From PCC-7336 sp039817825 (GTDB lineage Bacteria > Cyanobacteriota > Cyanobacteriia > Thermostichales > PCC-7336): a stretch of DNA of 16,725 nucleotides. Positions 1 to 7,751 of the stretch are shown one piece after another. The notes beneath the pieces were generated by a model. That model saw only the letters and a program-made list of their open reading frames with translations, was not told where the DNA came from and made no database searches. The first letter of the stretch is position 1. Every line of letters starts with the position of its first letter. The position numbers and the translations under genes are program-made. The stretch lies in contig JBCBVA010000082.1 in assembly GCA_039817825.1 (NCBI GenBank), positions 1 through 16,725 on the forward strand. The letters run 5' to 3'.

Positions 1-1
1 G

Positions 2-364
2 GGCGTCGTCCAGGGCCCCGAGGCTGAAGTAGTTGGGTCAGTAGATAAGCCCGCACCATCACCATCAGCGGCCCCAGAGACCATCGATTCACTCCTAGAA
101 ACCGGCTCAAGGCTGAGGCTGATTTCCATTGGTTTGCAGACAGCGTCTTGTCTTTGTTTCCCAGCAAAGACGCCAGGATGGATTGGAAATTCTCTTGTTG
201 ATAACTCGTGCTCAGTTGCGAAAGCAATGAGACCAACAGCAGGTGGGTCGGTGAGAGCAGACCGTCCATCTCGATTCCGGCTTACATCTCTGCTGATATA
301 CCTTACTCGGGGGCTGTTATCTTCACTCTCTGCACCAGGTGCAAAATGTCAGTCAATGCGGTAG
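2..364 (+). CDS. Possible 3' end of a gene cut by the left edge (doubtful)
   Basis: The frame beginning at base 2 stays open to a TGA at 362-364, while the other two forward frames stop within the first 30 bases. The first 40 or so codons read like a low-complexity linker rich in Pro, Ala, Ser and Glu (PAPSPSAAPET), which fits a protein C-terminus. After about base 130 the translation, rich in Cys, Ser and Leu, no longer looks like protein. The gene may therefore end in a degraded or frameshifted tail, or the open frame may be chance. No domain is recognisable and no function is proposed. Confidence 0.2.
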   Translation, partial: GVVQGPEAEVVGSVDKPAPSPSAAPETIDSLLETGSRLRLISIGLQTASCLCFPAKTPGWIGNSLVDNSCSVAKAMRPTAGGSVRADRPSRFRLTSLLIYLTRGLLSSLSAPGAKCQSMR

Positions 365-463
365 GTCGGTACAGCGCAGGGCTGGCTCGTTACGTTTGTG
401 CGGTCCTGACATACCCACCCAGCAGGTTAGTCTGAGAGCAGTACTGTTTCGGAAGACGTTCCC
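365..463. other. Leader region upstream of ubiX
   Basis: This short gap carries no recognisable gene or clear promoter. It ends with the sequence GGAAG at 451-455, which has the right spacing to serve as the ribosome binding site for the TTG start of ubiX. Together with 1-364, the first 463 bases contain no securely identified gene. Confidence 0.4.
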
Positions 464-1162
464 TTGCCTACTTTGCACGCTGTTTCTCACCCCATTGTGA
501 TTGGAGTGACGGGAGCCTCCGGATTACTTTACGCGGTTCGCACCGTTAAAGCATTGCTGGAAAGCCATTTTCGAGTGGAGTTAGTGGCATCGAGAGCAGC
601 GTATCGAGTGTGGCAGGCAGAACACGTCATTCAAATGCCTACCAGTATGGAGAAGCAGGCAGATTTCTGGCGTCAACAAGCCGGTGGGGTAACGAGCGGA
701 CAATTGGTCTGCCATCCCAGTACTGACGTGGCTGCCACGATTGCCAGTGGATCGTTTCGAACAGGCGGCATGGTGGTCATCCCTAGCAGTATGGGCACGA
801 TCGCCAAGCTAGCTGCAGGCATGAGCACTGACCTGCTGGAACGAGTGGCCGATGTTCATATCAAGGAAGGACGGCGGCTGGTGGTTGTGCCTCGGGAGAC
901 CCCCTTTAGCCTGATTCACCTGCGCAACTTGACAACATTGGCCGAGGCTGGCGTACGGATTGTGCCTGCGATCCCGGCTTGGTACCACCAGCCTCAGACG
1001 ATCGAAGACCTAGCTGACTTTGTTGTGGCTCGCGCTCTTGACCAGTTGGATCTCGATCTGAAGGTAAATTTGATCCAAAGGTGGAGCGGCCCGATCGATC
1101 CACAAACAGCGATCCCTCAACCCTCTAGTGATGTGTTACTCGAGGGGGCCGATGCCGACTGA
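464..1162 (+). CDS. ubiX: Flavin prenyltransferase UbiX
   Basis: UbiX joins a dimethylallyl group to reduced FMN, making the prenylated flavin cofactor used by UbiD-type decarboxylases; in ubiquinone or plastoquinone-type pathways this supports 4-hydroxybenzoate decarboxylation. The 232-residue protein has the flavoprotein fold signature near its start (IGVTGASG, residues 13-20), the SFRTGGMVVIPSSMGT segment (about 97-112), and the late RLVVVPRETPFS block (138-149), all typical of UbiX. The length is slightly above the usual 190-210 because of a C-terminal tail. The start is a TTG preceded by GGAAG eight bases upstream; no ATG lies before the conserved fold. The next gene on the same strand begins 171 bases downstream. 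Identification is by family motifs; a paralogous Pad1-type role cannot be separated from sequence alone. Confidence 0.92.
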   Translation: MPTLHAVSHPIVIGVTGASGLLYAVRTVKALLESHFRVELVASRAAYRVWQAEHVIQMPTSMEKQADFWRQQAGGVTSGQLVCHPSTDVAATIASGSFRTGGMVVIPSSMGTIAKLAAGMSTDLLERVADVHIKEGRRLVVVPRETPFSLIHLRNLTTLAEAGVRIVPAIPAWYHQPQTIEDLADFVVARALDQLDLDLKVNLIQRWSGPIDPQTAIPQPSSDVLLEGADAD

Positions 1163-1333
1163 GTCTGTGGTTGGGCTGATGTGCAGACTGTTGGTTGATT
1201 GTGGTGAGCTGCCTCTGGTGCGATTGCTGCCGGGTTCGACTGCTCAACGATGCTGGTCTACTTGCCTGTTCTCCGACGGGCACTCAGGCTACTGTTACTC
1301 CAGGTTCATACGACTCGCTGCTGGAACCCGAAT

Positions 1334-1744
1334 ATGAAAACATTGAACGCTATCCTGTCCCTTCTCGGTCTGGCATTGCTAGCAATCTTTTGGTTTCAGA
1401 ATTTGGAGCCCCAAGTGGATGTAGTTTTGTTGGGGCAACCCAGCCGGACACTATCGCTATCCACGATGCTGCTAGTGTTTTATTTGGCAGGGGTGGCGGT
1501 CGGCTTGTTGCTGAATGCCAGTTGGGCGTTTGAAGATGCGTTCCTCGTGCGTCGGATTAAGCGACAGGTCACGCGACAGATGGGTGGGGCGAGTGCGGCG
1601 GCGTCATCGGCGCGGCGCGATACCAGTTCATATCGCTCGCGCATCGATAATTCTTCCGAAAAACGGGTCGATGAGGAGCCTCCCATTAAGCCCGATATCT
1701 TGGCGGATGGTGAAGAGCCTGGTGATTGGCTAAATGATGATTGA
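1334..1744 (+). CDS. Small LapA-domain (DUF1049) membrane protein
   Basis: The 136-residue protein starts at MKTLNAIL and has two hydrophobic helices, about residues 4-22 and 44-62, separated by a short loop containing QNLEPQVDV. This hairpin plus a charged cytoplasmic tail is the layout of the LapA/DUF1049 family; in E. coli LapA acts with LapB in lipopolysaccharide control, but the cyanobacterial role is not established and no lapB is visible here. The tail (about 75-136) is polar, with a basic then acidic half ending in DWLNDD. A start at 1250 is possible but adds 28 residues of Arg/Leu-rich sequence unlike the family, so the internal ATG is preferred. It ends 9 bases before the convergent beta-barrel gene, leaving no room for a separate terminator. 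Confidence 0.75.
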   Translation: MKTLNAILSLLGLALLAIFWFQNLEPQVDVVLLGQPSRTLSLSTMLLVFYLAGVAVGLLLNASWAFEDAFLVRRIKRQVTRQMGGASAAASSARRDTSSYRSRIDNSSEKRVDEEPPIKPDILADGEEPGDWLNDD

Positions 1745-1753
1745 CGGGGTGGC

Positions 1754-2902
1754 TTACTGACCTTCTCCCAACGGGAAATTTGCCGTGAAACCGACCCCGA
1801 TCGCCAGATCGTCATAGTCGCGATCGCTATCTGTCGAACTGTTGTTGGTGTAGGTTGTGAACCCGCGCACGCTCAAAATATCGTTGATAGCGTAGCGAAC
1901 TTCGCCGCGAATGCGGTTGTTGACATCAGTGCGGGAGTCATTAACAAAACTGTCCAGTAGTAAGCGGTAGAGAATCCTGCCTTGCAATCGACTGTTCAGA
2001 GGAAATTGCACTGAAGCATTGAGGCTATTTCCGATCCGATCTAAGTCGCTATCGTTGGTGAGGCTGCCGCGCAATTGATAGAAGTATCGCAAGTACAGGC
2101 TGCTGTCGGTGAACAGGTGGCCGCGCCCCAGTTGGTATTGCAACGCAAGGCTTTGATAGTCGTCATTGTCGAATGCGAGTAGCTGCTGGCCTTGTAGCTC
2201 TAACCGAGTGAACCACAGGGGAGCAAAATCCCAATTGACGCCAATGGCACCGGCGAAATACCCGAATGCCAAGTCGTTTTCGCTCGCATAGATGCTGCTG
2301 CCAGCCGTGATTGATGCGATGAGTTGGGCATTGTCCGAAATTGACGGCAGTGCCAAAAATGTCAGTGTGGGGGTGAATACGGCGTCACTGGTGCGATCGC
2401 GATCGAACGGCAGAAACCCTGCGTTGGAGGTGCCCCGCACTTCAAGATCGACAAATAACCGATAGGGACTGACAGTCCGGGCATCTTCTTCAGCAGGCTC
2501 CAGCGGCAGCGGGCCCAGATCGGGCTCGGCATCTAGCGCGTCCAATAATTGCTGCAGGCCACTATCGGCGACGATTTGGCTGTCTCCTGCTTCGGCATCA
2601 TTGGTGTCGTTCTCACGTTCCTCATCCTCGCTGCTCTCGTCTTCAGTGGTCAGGCCAGCTTCATCTGAGGTATTTGGCGTTTGTGAAAGCCAGCCCGTGT
2701 CTGCCCCTTCCGTGTCCGGATTTACACGACCAGGAAGATTGACACGAGCGGGAGGATTGGAGGACGGTTCGCCCATGGATGACTGAGCACGGACTGGGCC
2801 CGAGCTACAGCAGACCCCCAGAGCCACAGTCACTATTCCCAGCAGCCAGCCACAATCACTGGCAAGCGAGAGTGCGATCGTCTCCCGATAGCGGGTAGCC
2901 AT
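1754..2902 (-). CDS. Secreted protein, probable outer-membrane beta-barrel
   Basis: The 382-residue protein begins with a signal peptide (hydrophobic core GWLLGIVTVALGV, likely cleaved after VRA near residue 39). A disordered, strongly acidic linker follows at about 75-120 (DESSEDEEREND), then from about 150 to the end alternating hydrophobic/polar segments rich in Tyr, Phe, Asn and Asp, for example SLYLRYFYQLRGSL and VRYAINDILSVRGF, typical of outer-membrane beta-strands. I do not recognise a specific family. The ATG at 2902 is chosen over one 11 codons upstream because GAGGA sits six bases before it and it gives a normal signal peptide. It lies 101 bases downstream of the FecR-domain gene on the same strand, so the two probably form an operon. 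Role inferred only as an envelope protein; channel, receptor or structural function is open. Confidence 0.65.
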   Translation of the reverse strand: MATRYRETIALSLASDCGWLLGIVTVALGVCCSSGPVRAQSSMGEPSSNPPARVNLPGRVNPDTEGADTGWLSQTPNTSDEAGLTTEDESSEDEERENDTNDAEAGDSQIVADSGLQQLLDALDAEPDLGPLPLEPAEEDARTVSPYRLFVDLEVRGTSNAGFLPFDRDRTSDAVFTPTLTFLALPSISDNAQLIASITAGSSIYASENDLAFGYFAGAIGVNWDFAPLWFTRLELQGQQLLAFDNDDYQSLALQYQLGRGHLFTDSSLYLRYFYQLRGSLTNDSDLDRIGNSLNASVQFPLNSRLQGRILYRLLLDSFVNDSRTDVNNRIRGEVRYAINDILSVRGFTTYTNNSSTDSDRDYDDLAIGVGFTANFPLGEGQ

Positions 2903-3003
2903 ATCAATCCTCACAAAGACAGAATGTCGAATCACTGCGAGTGCTGTGCTCGCAGACCCAGCCTGGGTGTGCTCGTGTTGAACGGGGAATTGGGCATGCG
3001 ACC

Positions 3004-4101
3004 TTACTGGGGAACCCCTGGAACTGTCGGCTCTAAAGGCTCCTGCGGATCTTGTGGGTCGACAGGTGGTGGATCGACAGGCGGTGGATCGACAGGCGGT
3101 GGGTCAACAGGTGGCGGGTCAACAGGCGGTGGGTCGACAGGCGGTGGGTCAACGGGCGGTGGTTCGACAGGTGGATCGGGTGGGTCGGGAGGGGTGGCGA
3201 TCGGGTCGTCGGCTTCGGGCTCGTATGTGAAATCTCCAAACTCTTCAAGCCGGTCGTCTGGCTCGTTGAGGAGCGATCTCCAGAATTCCTGCTGCACATC
3301 TTCAGAGGCGCTAGCCAATGTCACCCGTTCGCACTCACCGCTGGGGGCGTCTTCACACAGTTCGGCTAGTAAAGGAAATTCATTTAGGGCGTTTACCGGA
3401 TCGAACTCGGCCACTTGAATCAAGACACCATCAATCACTAAGGCCACCTGGCCCGGCAACAACGTGGCAATGGGTTGGCCGTCCAGATTTCTGATTTCAA
3501 GTGGAGTGGCGTTGAAGTTGATAAAGGTTTCAACGCGGCGACCGCGATCGTCTTCACGACTGCTGGCGGCAAAGAAGCTGCCTTGGACGGCGGCAACGGC
3601 TGCCGGTGTACTGAGGATCGCTCCCCCCGCACCGGGAGGAGTGACGATCGCCGCGACCCCATCATCTAAGACAAATGTGCGGCCAGGTTGAAAGCTAAAT
3701 AGCGAATTTTGCCCCACTCGCACCAGCGAATCGTCGTTGAAAATCAGCTGGGCTTGAGATTCCGATCCCGTACCTAGCCGATCGCCCACAGTGGTCAGGC
3801 GATCTCCCTCTGCTGCATCTTGGGCTGGCTCCCCCGATAGCTCCACCAGCACTTGGTTTCTCAGACGATTGACCGTGGCACCCGTTAGCTCTTCCTGGGC
3901 GTTGGCGGTTCCCACCAGACTCATACCCCCTGCCAGGACAAGTGCGCACAGGATAGTGGTGGGTTGATGGATGGGGAATTGATGGGGGCGGGGCGGGGTG
4001 TGCGGAACGGATACCCTGTCTGTCTGGCAGCTAGCCAACCTCTGGAGGCAGTGTACGAAGGACGTCAGTTTGCGAATCGGAGCGCGTCCGCATGGTTGCA
4101 T
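3004..4101 (-). CDS. Secreted FecR-domain protein with proline-rich repeat tail
   Basis: A hydrophobic signal segment (LCALVLAGGMSLVGTANA, residues 51-68) is followed by a FecR-type beta-rich domain at roughly 105-220. It shows the family pattern: GDRLGTGSESQAQLIFND, then RVGQNSLFSF and the repeated small-residue block ILSTPAAVAAVQGSFF. The C-terminal third is acidic, with two Cys in a short loop (249 and 257), and ends in seven tandem PPPVD units (from about residue 314) and PQDPQEPLEP. Classical FecR proteins relay signals to a sigma factor, but no sigma gene is present and this protein is exported, as in stand-alone cyanobacterial FecR proteins of unknown role. The ATG at 4101 gives an unusually long 68-residue leader; no good alternative ATG or GTG was found, so the true start is uncertain. 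It is followed by a beta-barrel gene, suggesting a cell-envelope partner. Confidence 0.75.
   Translation of the reverse strand: MQPCGRAPIRKLTSFVHCLQRLASCQTDRVSVPHTPPRPHQFPIHQPTTILCALVLAGGMSLVGTANAQEELTGATVNRLRNQVLVELSGEPAQDAAEGDRLTTVGDRLGTGSESQAQLIFNDDSLVRVGQNSLFSFQPGRTFVLDDGVAAIVTPPGAGGAILSTPAAVAAVQGSFFAASSREDDRGRRVETFINFNATPLEIRNLDGQPIATLLPGQVALVIDGVLIQVAEFDPVNALNEFPLLAELCEDAPSGECERVTLASASEDVQQEFWRSLLNEPDDRLEEFGDFTYEPEADDPIATPPDPPDPPVEPPPVDPPPVDPPPVDPPPVDPPPVDPPPVDPPPVDPQDPQEPLEPTVPGVPQ
3058..3174 (-). repeat. 15-bp tandem repeat encoding (PPPVD)n
   Basis: Seven 15-bp units (3058-3162) are followed by a partial eighth. Units differ only by single substitutions, mostly at synonymous positions (GTCGACAGGTGGTGG versus GTCAACAGGCGGTGG on the plus strand). 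The array lies in frame in the FecR-domain gene and encodes the proline-rich tail, so changes in copy number would lengthen or shorten the tail by five residues without a frameshift. Confidence 0.95.
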
Positions 4102-4449
4102 GGGTCAACATCCAAACAAAACAGTATGTCGCAATGTGAGAGGAACAGAGGCGGCCTCACCGCTGCAGAGATTCCGCGATCGTAACCCCAGACTGAGCCT
4201 GCAGCTTTCCCCTACCGGAAACAGCACCAGCCGTAAAAGTACAGTCAATATACAAAATTCAGTTCGTGTCAGCCAGTCTGCCGATCCCCTTTGTCGTCCT
4301 GCCGACGCCTAGTGCATATCTTCTGAAGGGACGAGGTCATGGATGCGCGGTCATGGATGCGCGGTCATGGATGGTTCGTTCGGATAGCAGAGTCGCGCTC
4401 CCGACCTGAGAACCGGTTTACCCCACCGTCTTATCCCAGTTGAAGCGTC
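4102..4449. other. Intergenic region upstream of the FecR/barrel pair
   Basis: No gene is visible in these 348 bases between two leftward genes. It should hold the promoter of the FecR-domain gene: on the minus strand TATATT (4247-4252) lies 14 bases downstream of CTGACA (4267-4272), a shorter spacing than ideal, so this is weak. The part near hflX carries short tandem duplications. No convincing terminator hairpin for hflX was seen. Confidence 0.4.
4335..4373. repeat. 14-bp tandem repeat, 2.7 copies
   Basis: The unit GGTCATGGATGCGC occurs twice head to tail (4335-4348, 4349-4362), followed by a partial third copy (to about 4373). It is outside any gene and has no visible function. Confidence 0.9.
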
Positions 4450-4461
4450 TTATCCCAGTTG
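4427..4461. repeat. 19-bp tandem duplication over the hflX stop codon
   Basis: The 16-base string CGTCTTATCCCAGTTG occurs at 4427-4442 and again at 4446-4461, a 19-base period. The right copy contains the hflX stop codon and its last codons (LQLG-stop); the left copy is a duplicate lying just after the gene. Confidence 0.9.
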
Positions 4462-6066
4462 GAGAGTATTGGCTTTTGCAAACCCCCCCAGTACCTCAAG
4501 CAAGCGATCGAAATGAAGTCGGTCTTTGGCAGAAATCTGCAGCGATCGCGGATAGTGCTGCCGGACTAAGGCCAATAGGTCTTCGGAGGCGCGATCGATT
4601 TTGTTGAACACTAATTGACGCGGCCCTGTTTCGATATCCATATCGTCTAGTAGGGCATCGACTGCTGCGATTTGCTCCGACCAACTGGGGTGAGAAATAT
4701 CCACCACATGCAACAGCGCATCCGCTTCCGTCACTTCTTCAAGGGTGGCTCGAAACGAATCCACAAGCTGAGGGGGCAGCTCTGTCAGAAATCCCACCGT
4801 ATCGGTGAGTAAGAGTGGAGTGTGGGCATCTAACTGCAGGCGGCGTGTGGTGGGGTCGAGGGTGGCAAACAGGCGATCGGCAGCATAGGCATCCGATGCG
4901 GTCAGGGCATTTAGCAGCGTTGATTTTCCTGCATTGGTATAGCCCACAATGGCGATGGTCGGGACCTCCCGTCGCTGGCGTCTCAGACGCAGCCGTCGGC
5001 GGTGAGCTTGCAACTGGTTGACCTGACGTTGCAAGAAACTAATCCGCCGCTGGATACCCCGCCGCTCCACTTCTAGCTTGGTTTCTCCCGGTCCTCGGGT
5101 GCCGATACCGCCCCCCAATCGCGACATGGCCCGCCCGCGACCCATGAGTCGGGGCATCAAATATTCCAGTTGGGCCAGCTCCACCTGTAATTTTCCGGCC
5201 CGAGAGCGAGCCCGCTGGGCAAAAATATCCAAAATGACTTCGGTGCGATCGACCACCCGTGCTCCAACTTGTTCCTCCAGCAACCGCACTTGACTGGGGG
5301 ATAACTCGCGATCGAATACCACCATATTGGCCCCCGTATCCTGTACGAGCAGAGCCAGATCCTGCACTTTCCCAGGTCCGATCGCCGTTTTGGGATGCAG
5401 GCGATCTCGCCGTTGGCAGAGGGTCTCCAGGACCTCCCCGCCAGCACTGTCCACCAATAACTCCAGTTCGTCCAACCGCTCTTGCAATTGCCGATCGGAT
5501 AATTCTGACGTGTGCAGGCCGACGAGCACGGTACGATCGCGAGTGTCATCCACCTGACGATTGGAGTAGAGCCGACTGAATTCGGACTCCAAGCCTTCGA
5601 CCAGTTCAAAAAAGTCATCCTCAATGACAGCATTGAGCTGTTGCACTGGAGACACTTCCCAGCGTTCTTCCCCCGGAACCAAGTGGGAGACCGAGGCGGT
5701 GGTGACATAGCCTGCGGCTCCGCGACCGCGCTTACCGGTCGAGCCCTCTCCCGTGACATGAATCGTGACTAAGGCATCTAGACGCTGCAATGCCATTGCC
5801 ACTAGTGCTTTGTGATTGGGGTCTTTCTGGCTGTACTGACTCGTGATGCAGCGAATACCGCACAATCGCTCAGCCCCCTGACGGGGCAACTCAATCAAGG
5901 GAATCTGGGTTTCGATCGGATTGCCGATCGCCACTCGAATGACTCGACCGCGTCGATTGACAAACGCGCTGATCGATTGGGGCTTTAGTTCCGAGGCGAT
6001 CGCCCCCATCCGCTGGGCGAATTCTGCGGTCAGCAGTCGATCCTGAGGCAACCGCTGTTGGTACAA
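4450..6066 (-). CDS. hflX: Ribosome-associated GTPase HflX
   Basis: HflX is a GTPase that binds the 50S subunit and splits or rescues stalled ribosomes. Counting from the TTG at 6066 (538 residues), the HflX N-terminal domain covers about 175-340, including the GPGETKLEVERR motif (326-337), followed by a helical linker and the GTPase domain: G1 GYTNAGKS (375-382), G3 DTVGF (422-426), G4 NKID (488-491) and G5 SAK (512-514). Residues 1-170 form the extra N-terminal domain common in cyanobacterial HflX. The TTG coordinate is the minimal canonical start; homology-like sequence continues 21 codons further upstream to an ATC at 6127-6129 (see findings), giving 559 residues. The gene appears to be monocistronic. 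Confidence 0.95.
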   Translation of the reverse strand: MYQQRLPQDRLLTAEFAQRMGAIASELKPQSISAFVNRRGRVIRVAIGNPIETQIPLIELPRQGAERLCGIRCITSQYSQKDPNHKALVAMALQRLDALVTIHVTGEGSTGKRGRGAAGYVTTASVSHLVPGEERWEVSPVQQLNAVIEDDFFELVEGLESEFSRLYSNRQVDDTRDRTVLVGLHTSELSDRQLQERLDELELLVDSAGGEVLETLCQRRDRLHPKTAIGPGKVQDLALLVQDTGANMVVFDRELSPSQVRLLEEQVGARVVDRTEVILDIFAQRARSRAGKLQVELAQLEYLMPRLMGRGRAMSRLGGGIGTRGPGETKLEVERRGIQRRISFLQRQVNQLQAHRRRLRLRRQRREVPTIAIVGYTNAGKSTLLNALTASDAYAADRLFATLDPTTRRLQLDAHTPLLLTDTVGFLTELPPQLVDSFRATLEEVTEADALLHVVDISHPSWSEQIAAVDALLDDMDIETGPRQLVFNKIDRASEDLLALVRQHYPRSLQISAKDRLHFDRLLEVLGGFAKANTLQLG

Positions 6067-6162
6067 GCGCTTGAGTTGCTTGAGTTGAAACGGCTTTAGT
6101 CCGTTGAGGTGACCGTAGAGAGTATCGATAAGCGACCTGTAAATAGTGCCAAGACAACAAGC

Positions 6163-6168
6163 ATTTTA
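6163..6168 (-). promoter_or_regulatory. Candidate extended -10 box of hflX
   Basis: Reading leftward, TGTTAAAAT gives a TAAAAT -10 box preceded by the TGn extension. No good -35 box lies at 17 bases, which an extended -10 promoter can tolerate. Transcription would begin near 6155, downstream of the only nearby ATG (6162-6164, out of frame with HflX) and about 26 bases before the proposed ATC start. Inference from motif only. Confidence 0.35.
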
Positions 6169-6740
6169 ACAGCCCAGTTGGGGCAGCTAGCCAAGCGTTT
6201 CAACGGCTTCGAGACCTCTGTATAGCCTTTAAAGTGCGCGATCGTGAGTGCTGGATTGTAAATCGGTCTCTTGTTCCATCACCGCTTGTGCCATTACCAA
6301 CAGATGTAACGGATTCGGGGGCACAATTGGGCCAGACAGGCATTCGCTTGACAGTCCCACTGATGACACTCCAACTGTGCTTGGAAAGGCCGAGCTAAAC
6401 TCCTATTTGGGCGAACAAGCTTTCGGTAACAACGTCTCAAAAATCCTGACATTGCACGAAAAAGTATATACCTAGTAAAGATTTTTAGATTCTTTTCGTT
6501 GTGTGATGAAGTTTTAACGTTAGAAAATGGGCAAGATGTTATCCGTAGGCCAAAACACTTATGTGCCGCTATCAGTGTCGAGTTCTAGCTGAAGCGGTCA
6601 AGTATGTCAATCCGTGAATATCTGCAAATAATTGCGCGGAACTATTATGACAGGCTAATAATACGGGCTCAAAAATTTAAAAAAATATGCAATTTTACAG
6701 TTAATTCACATTTGTGTCGCTGCACTACAGGAAACTCAAT
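6169..6740. other. Long AT-rich intergenic region before the sulfotransferase gene
   Basis: About 570 bases between the divergent hflX and sulfotransferase genes. A 75-codon open frame at 6248-6475 shows no protein-like features. The right half (6460-6715) is markedly richer in A and T than the rest of the window. A possible promoter is TTGCGC (6632-6637) with an 18-base spacer to TAATAA (6656-6661), giving a leader of about 70 bases; this is weak. No tRNA or recognisable structured RNA was found by eye. Confidence 0.35.
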
Positions 6741-7751
6741 ATGCCAGTTCTGATGATTGGGACCCAGCGCTCGGGATCCAACCTGTTACGTTTGATGCTC
6801 AACCAGATCGAACAGCTTGCTGCCCCACACCCCCCGCACATTCTGAAGCGGATGATGCCTTTGCAAGGCTGCTATGGTGACCTCTCCAGTAACGAAGCAT
6901 TTGCCAACCTTGTGGATGACGTCTGTCGCTTGGTTGAACTCAACCCGGTTGCTTGGGACGGCGTTACCCTCGATCGCCAGGATGTTGCGTCTCGCTGCCG
7001 CGCCCACTCGACAGTGGCCGTGTTCAATGCCGTGTACGATATTTTGGCCGAAACCTGGGGGGCCGATACTTGGATTTGTAAGAGTCTAGCCAATGTCCAC
7101 TATCTGGACGAAATGGACGAATATATTGAAGGTGCCAAGTACTTGTACCTCTATCGTGACGGTCGCGATGTTGCTTGCTCCTTCCGCAAGGCAGTGGTCG
7201 GTGAAAAGCACTTCTATCACATTGCGAAAGGCTGGGCCAATGCGCAGCAAAAAGCACTGGACATGCGGGAGAAGGTTAGTAGCGATCGCTTCTTTAGCGT
7301 CAGCTACGAGCAGCTAACCGGCGAAACAGAAGCCACTCTGAAGCGGCTGTGCGCATTTTTGGGGTATGAATACACCTCCAAAATGTTGGAATTCAACCAG
7401 TCTGCGGAAGCAAATCGGACGGCGAAATCCAGCTCTCTGTGGGGCAATGTGACTCAGGGACTGATGACGGACAACACCCGCAAGTTCCTGAAGAAAGCAT
7501 CTGCGGAAGATATTCGTATTTTCGAAGCCGTAGCTGGCAAGCAACTGCAGACATTGGGGTACGAATTGACTCAGTTAGAGCCCAACGAAACGGTTGAGTT
7601 CAGCGAAGCCGAAGTGGCCGCGTTTTCAGAAGAGAACGAGCGCTTGAAGGCAGAACGCCAAGAATCTATGGATGCGGAAGATCGCGAGCGTCGCGAGCGC
7701 CAAGCTAGCCTGCTGGCCGAGATCGAGGCCCGCCAACCAGCGTTAGTGTAA
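6741..7751 (+). CDS. PAPS-dependent sulfotransferase family protein
   Basis: The 336-residue protein transfers sulfate from 3'-phosphoadenylyl sulfate to an unknown acceptor. The 5'-phosphosulfate loop GTQRSGSNLL is at residues 7-16 and the 3'-phosphate site YLYRDGRDVACSF at 136-148, followed by FFSVSYEQL (184-192), as in the Sulfotransfer_3 group. The core ends near 280; the rest is a charged tail (EENERLKAERQE, EDRERRERQ) that looks like a short coiled coil and is not needed for catalysis. The start is the ATG at 6741, preceded by AGGA eight bases upstream; a GTG nine codons earlier has no ribosome binding site. No glycan or lipid synthesis gene lies beside it to suggest the acceptor. Confidence 0.85.
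   Translation: MPVLMIGTQRSGSNLLRLMLNQIEQLAAPHPPHILKRMMPLQGCYGDLSSNEAFANLVDDVCRLVELNPVAWDGVTLDRQDVASRCRAHSTVAVFNAVYDILAETWGADTWICKSLANVHYLDEMDEYIEGAKYLYLYRDGRDVACSFRKAVVGEKHFYHIAKGWANAQQKALDMREKVSSDRFFSVSYEQLTGETEATLKRLCAFLGYEYTSKMLEFNQSAEANRTAKSSSLWGNVTQGLMTDNTRKFLKKASAEDIRIFEAVAGKQLQTLGYELTQLEPNETVEFSEAEVAAFSEENERLKAERQESMDAEDRERRERQASLLAEIEARQPALV

Noticed and set aside
2924..3418. Forward open frame encoding a glycine/serine (STGGG)n protein
   Set aside because: It is the antisense of the PPPVD repeat in the FecR-domain gene; the minus-strand reading has a signal peptide and FecR domain, the plus-strand reading has no protein features.
5157..5759. 200-codon minus-strand frame inside hflX
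   Set aside because: It is an out-of-frame shadow; the hflX frame has all GTPase motifs.
6248..6475. 75-codon forward frame upstream of the sulfotransferase
   Set aside because: Composition is not protein-like, there is no ribosome binding site, and it lies in the promoter-proximal intergenic region.
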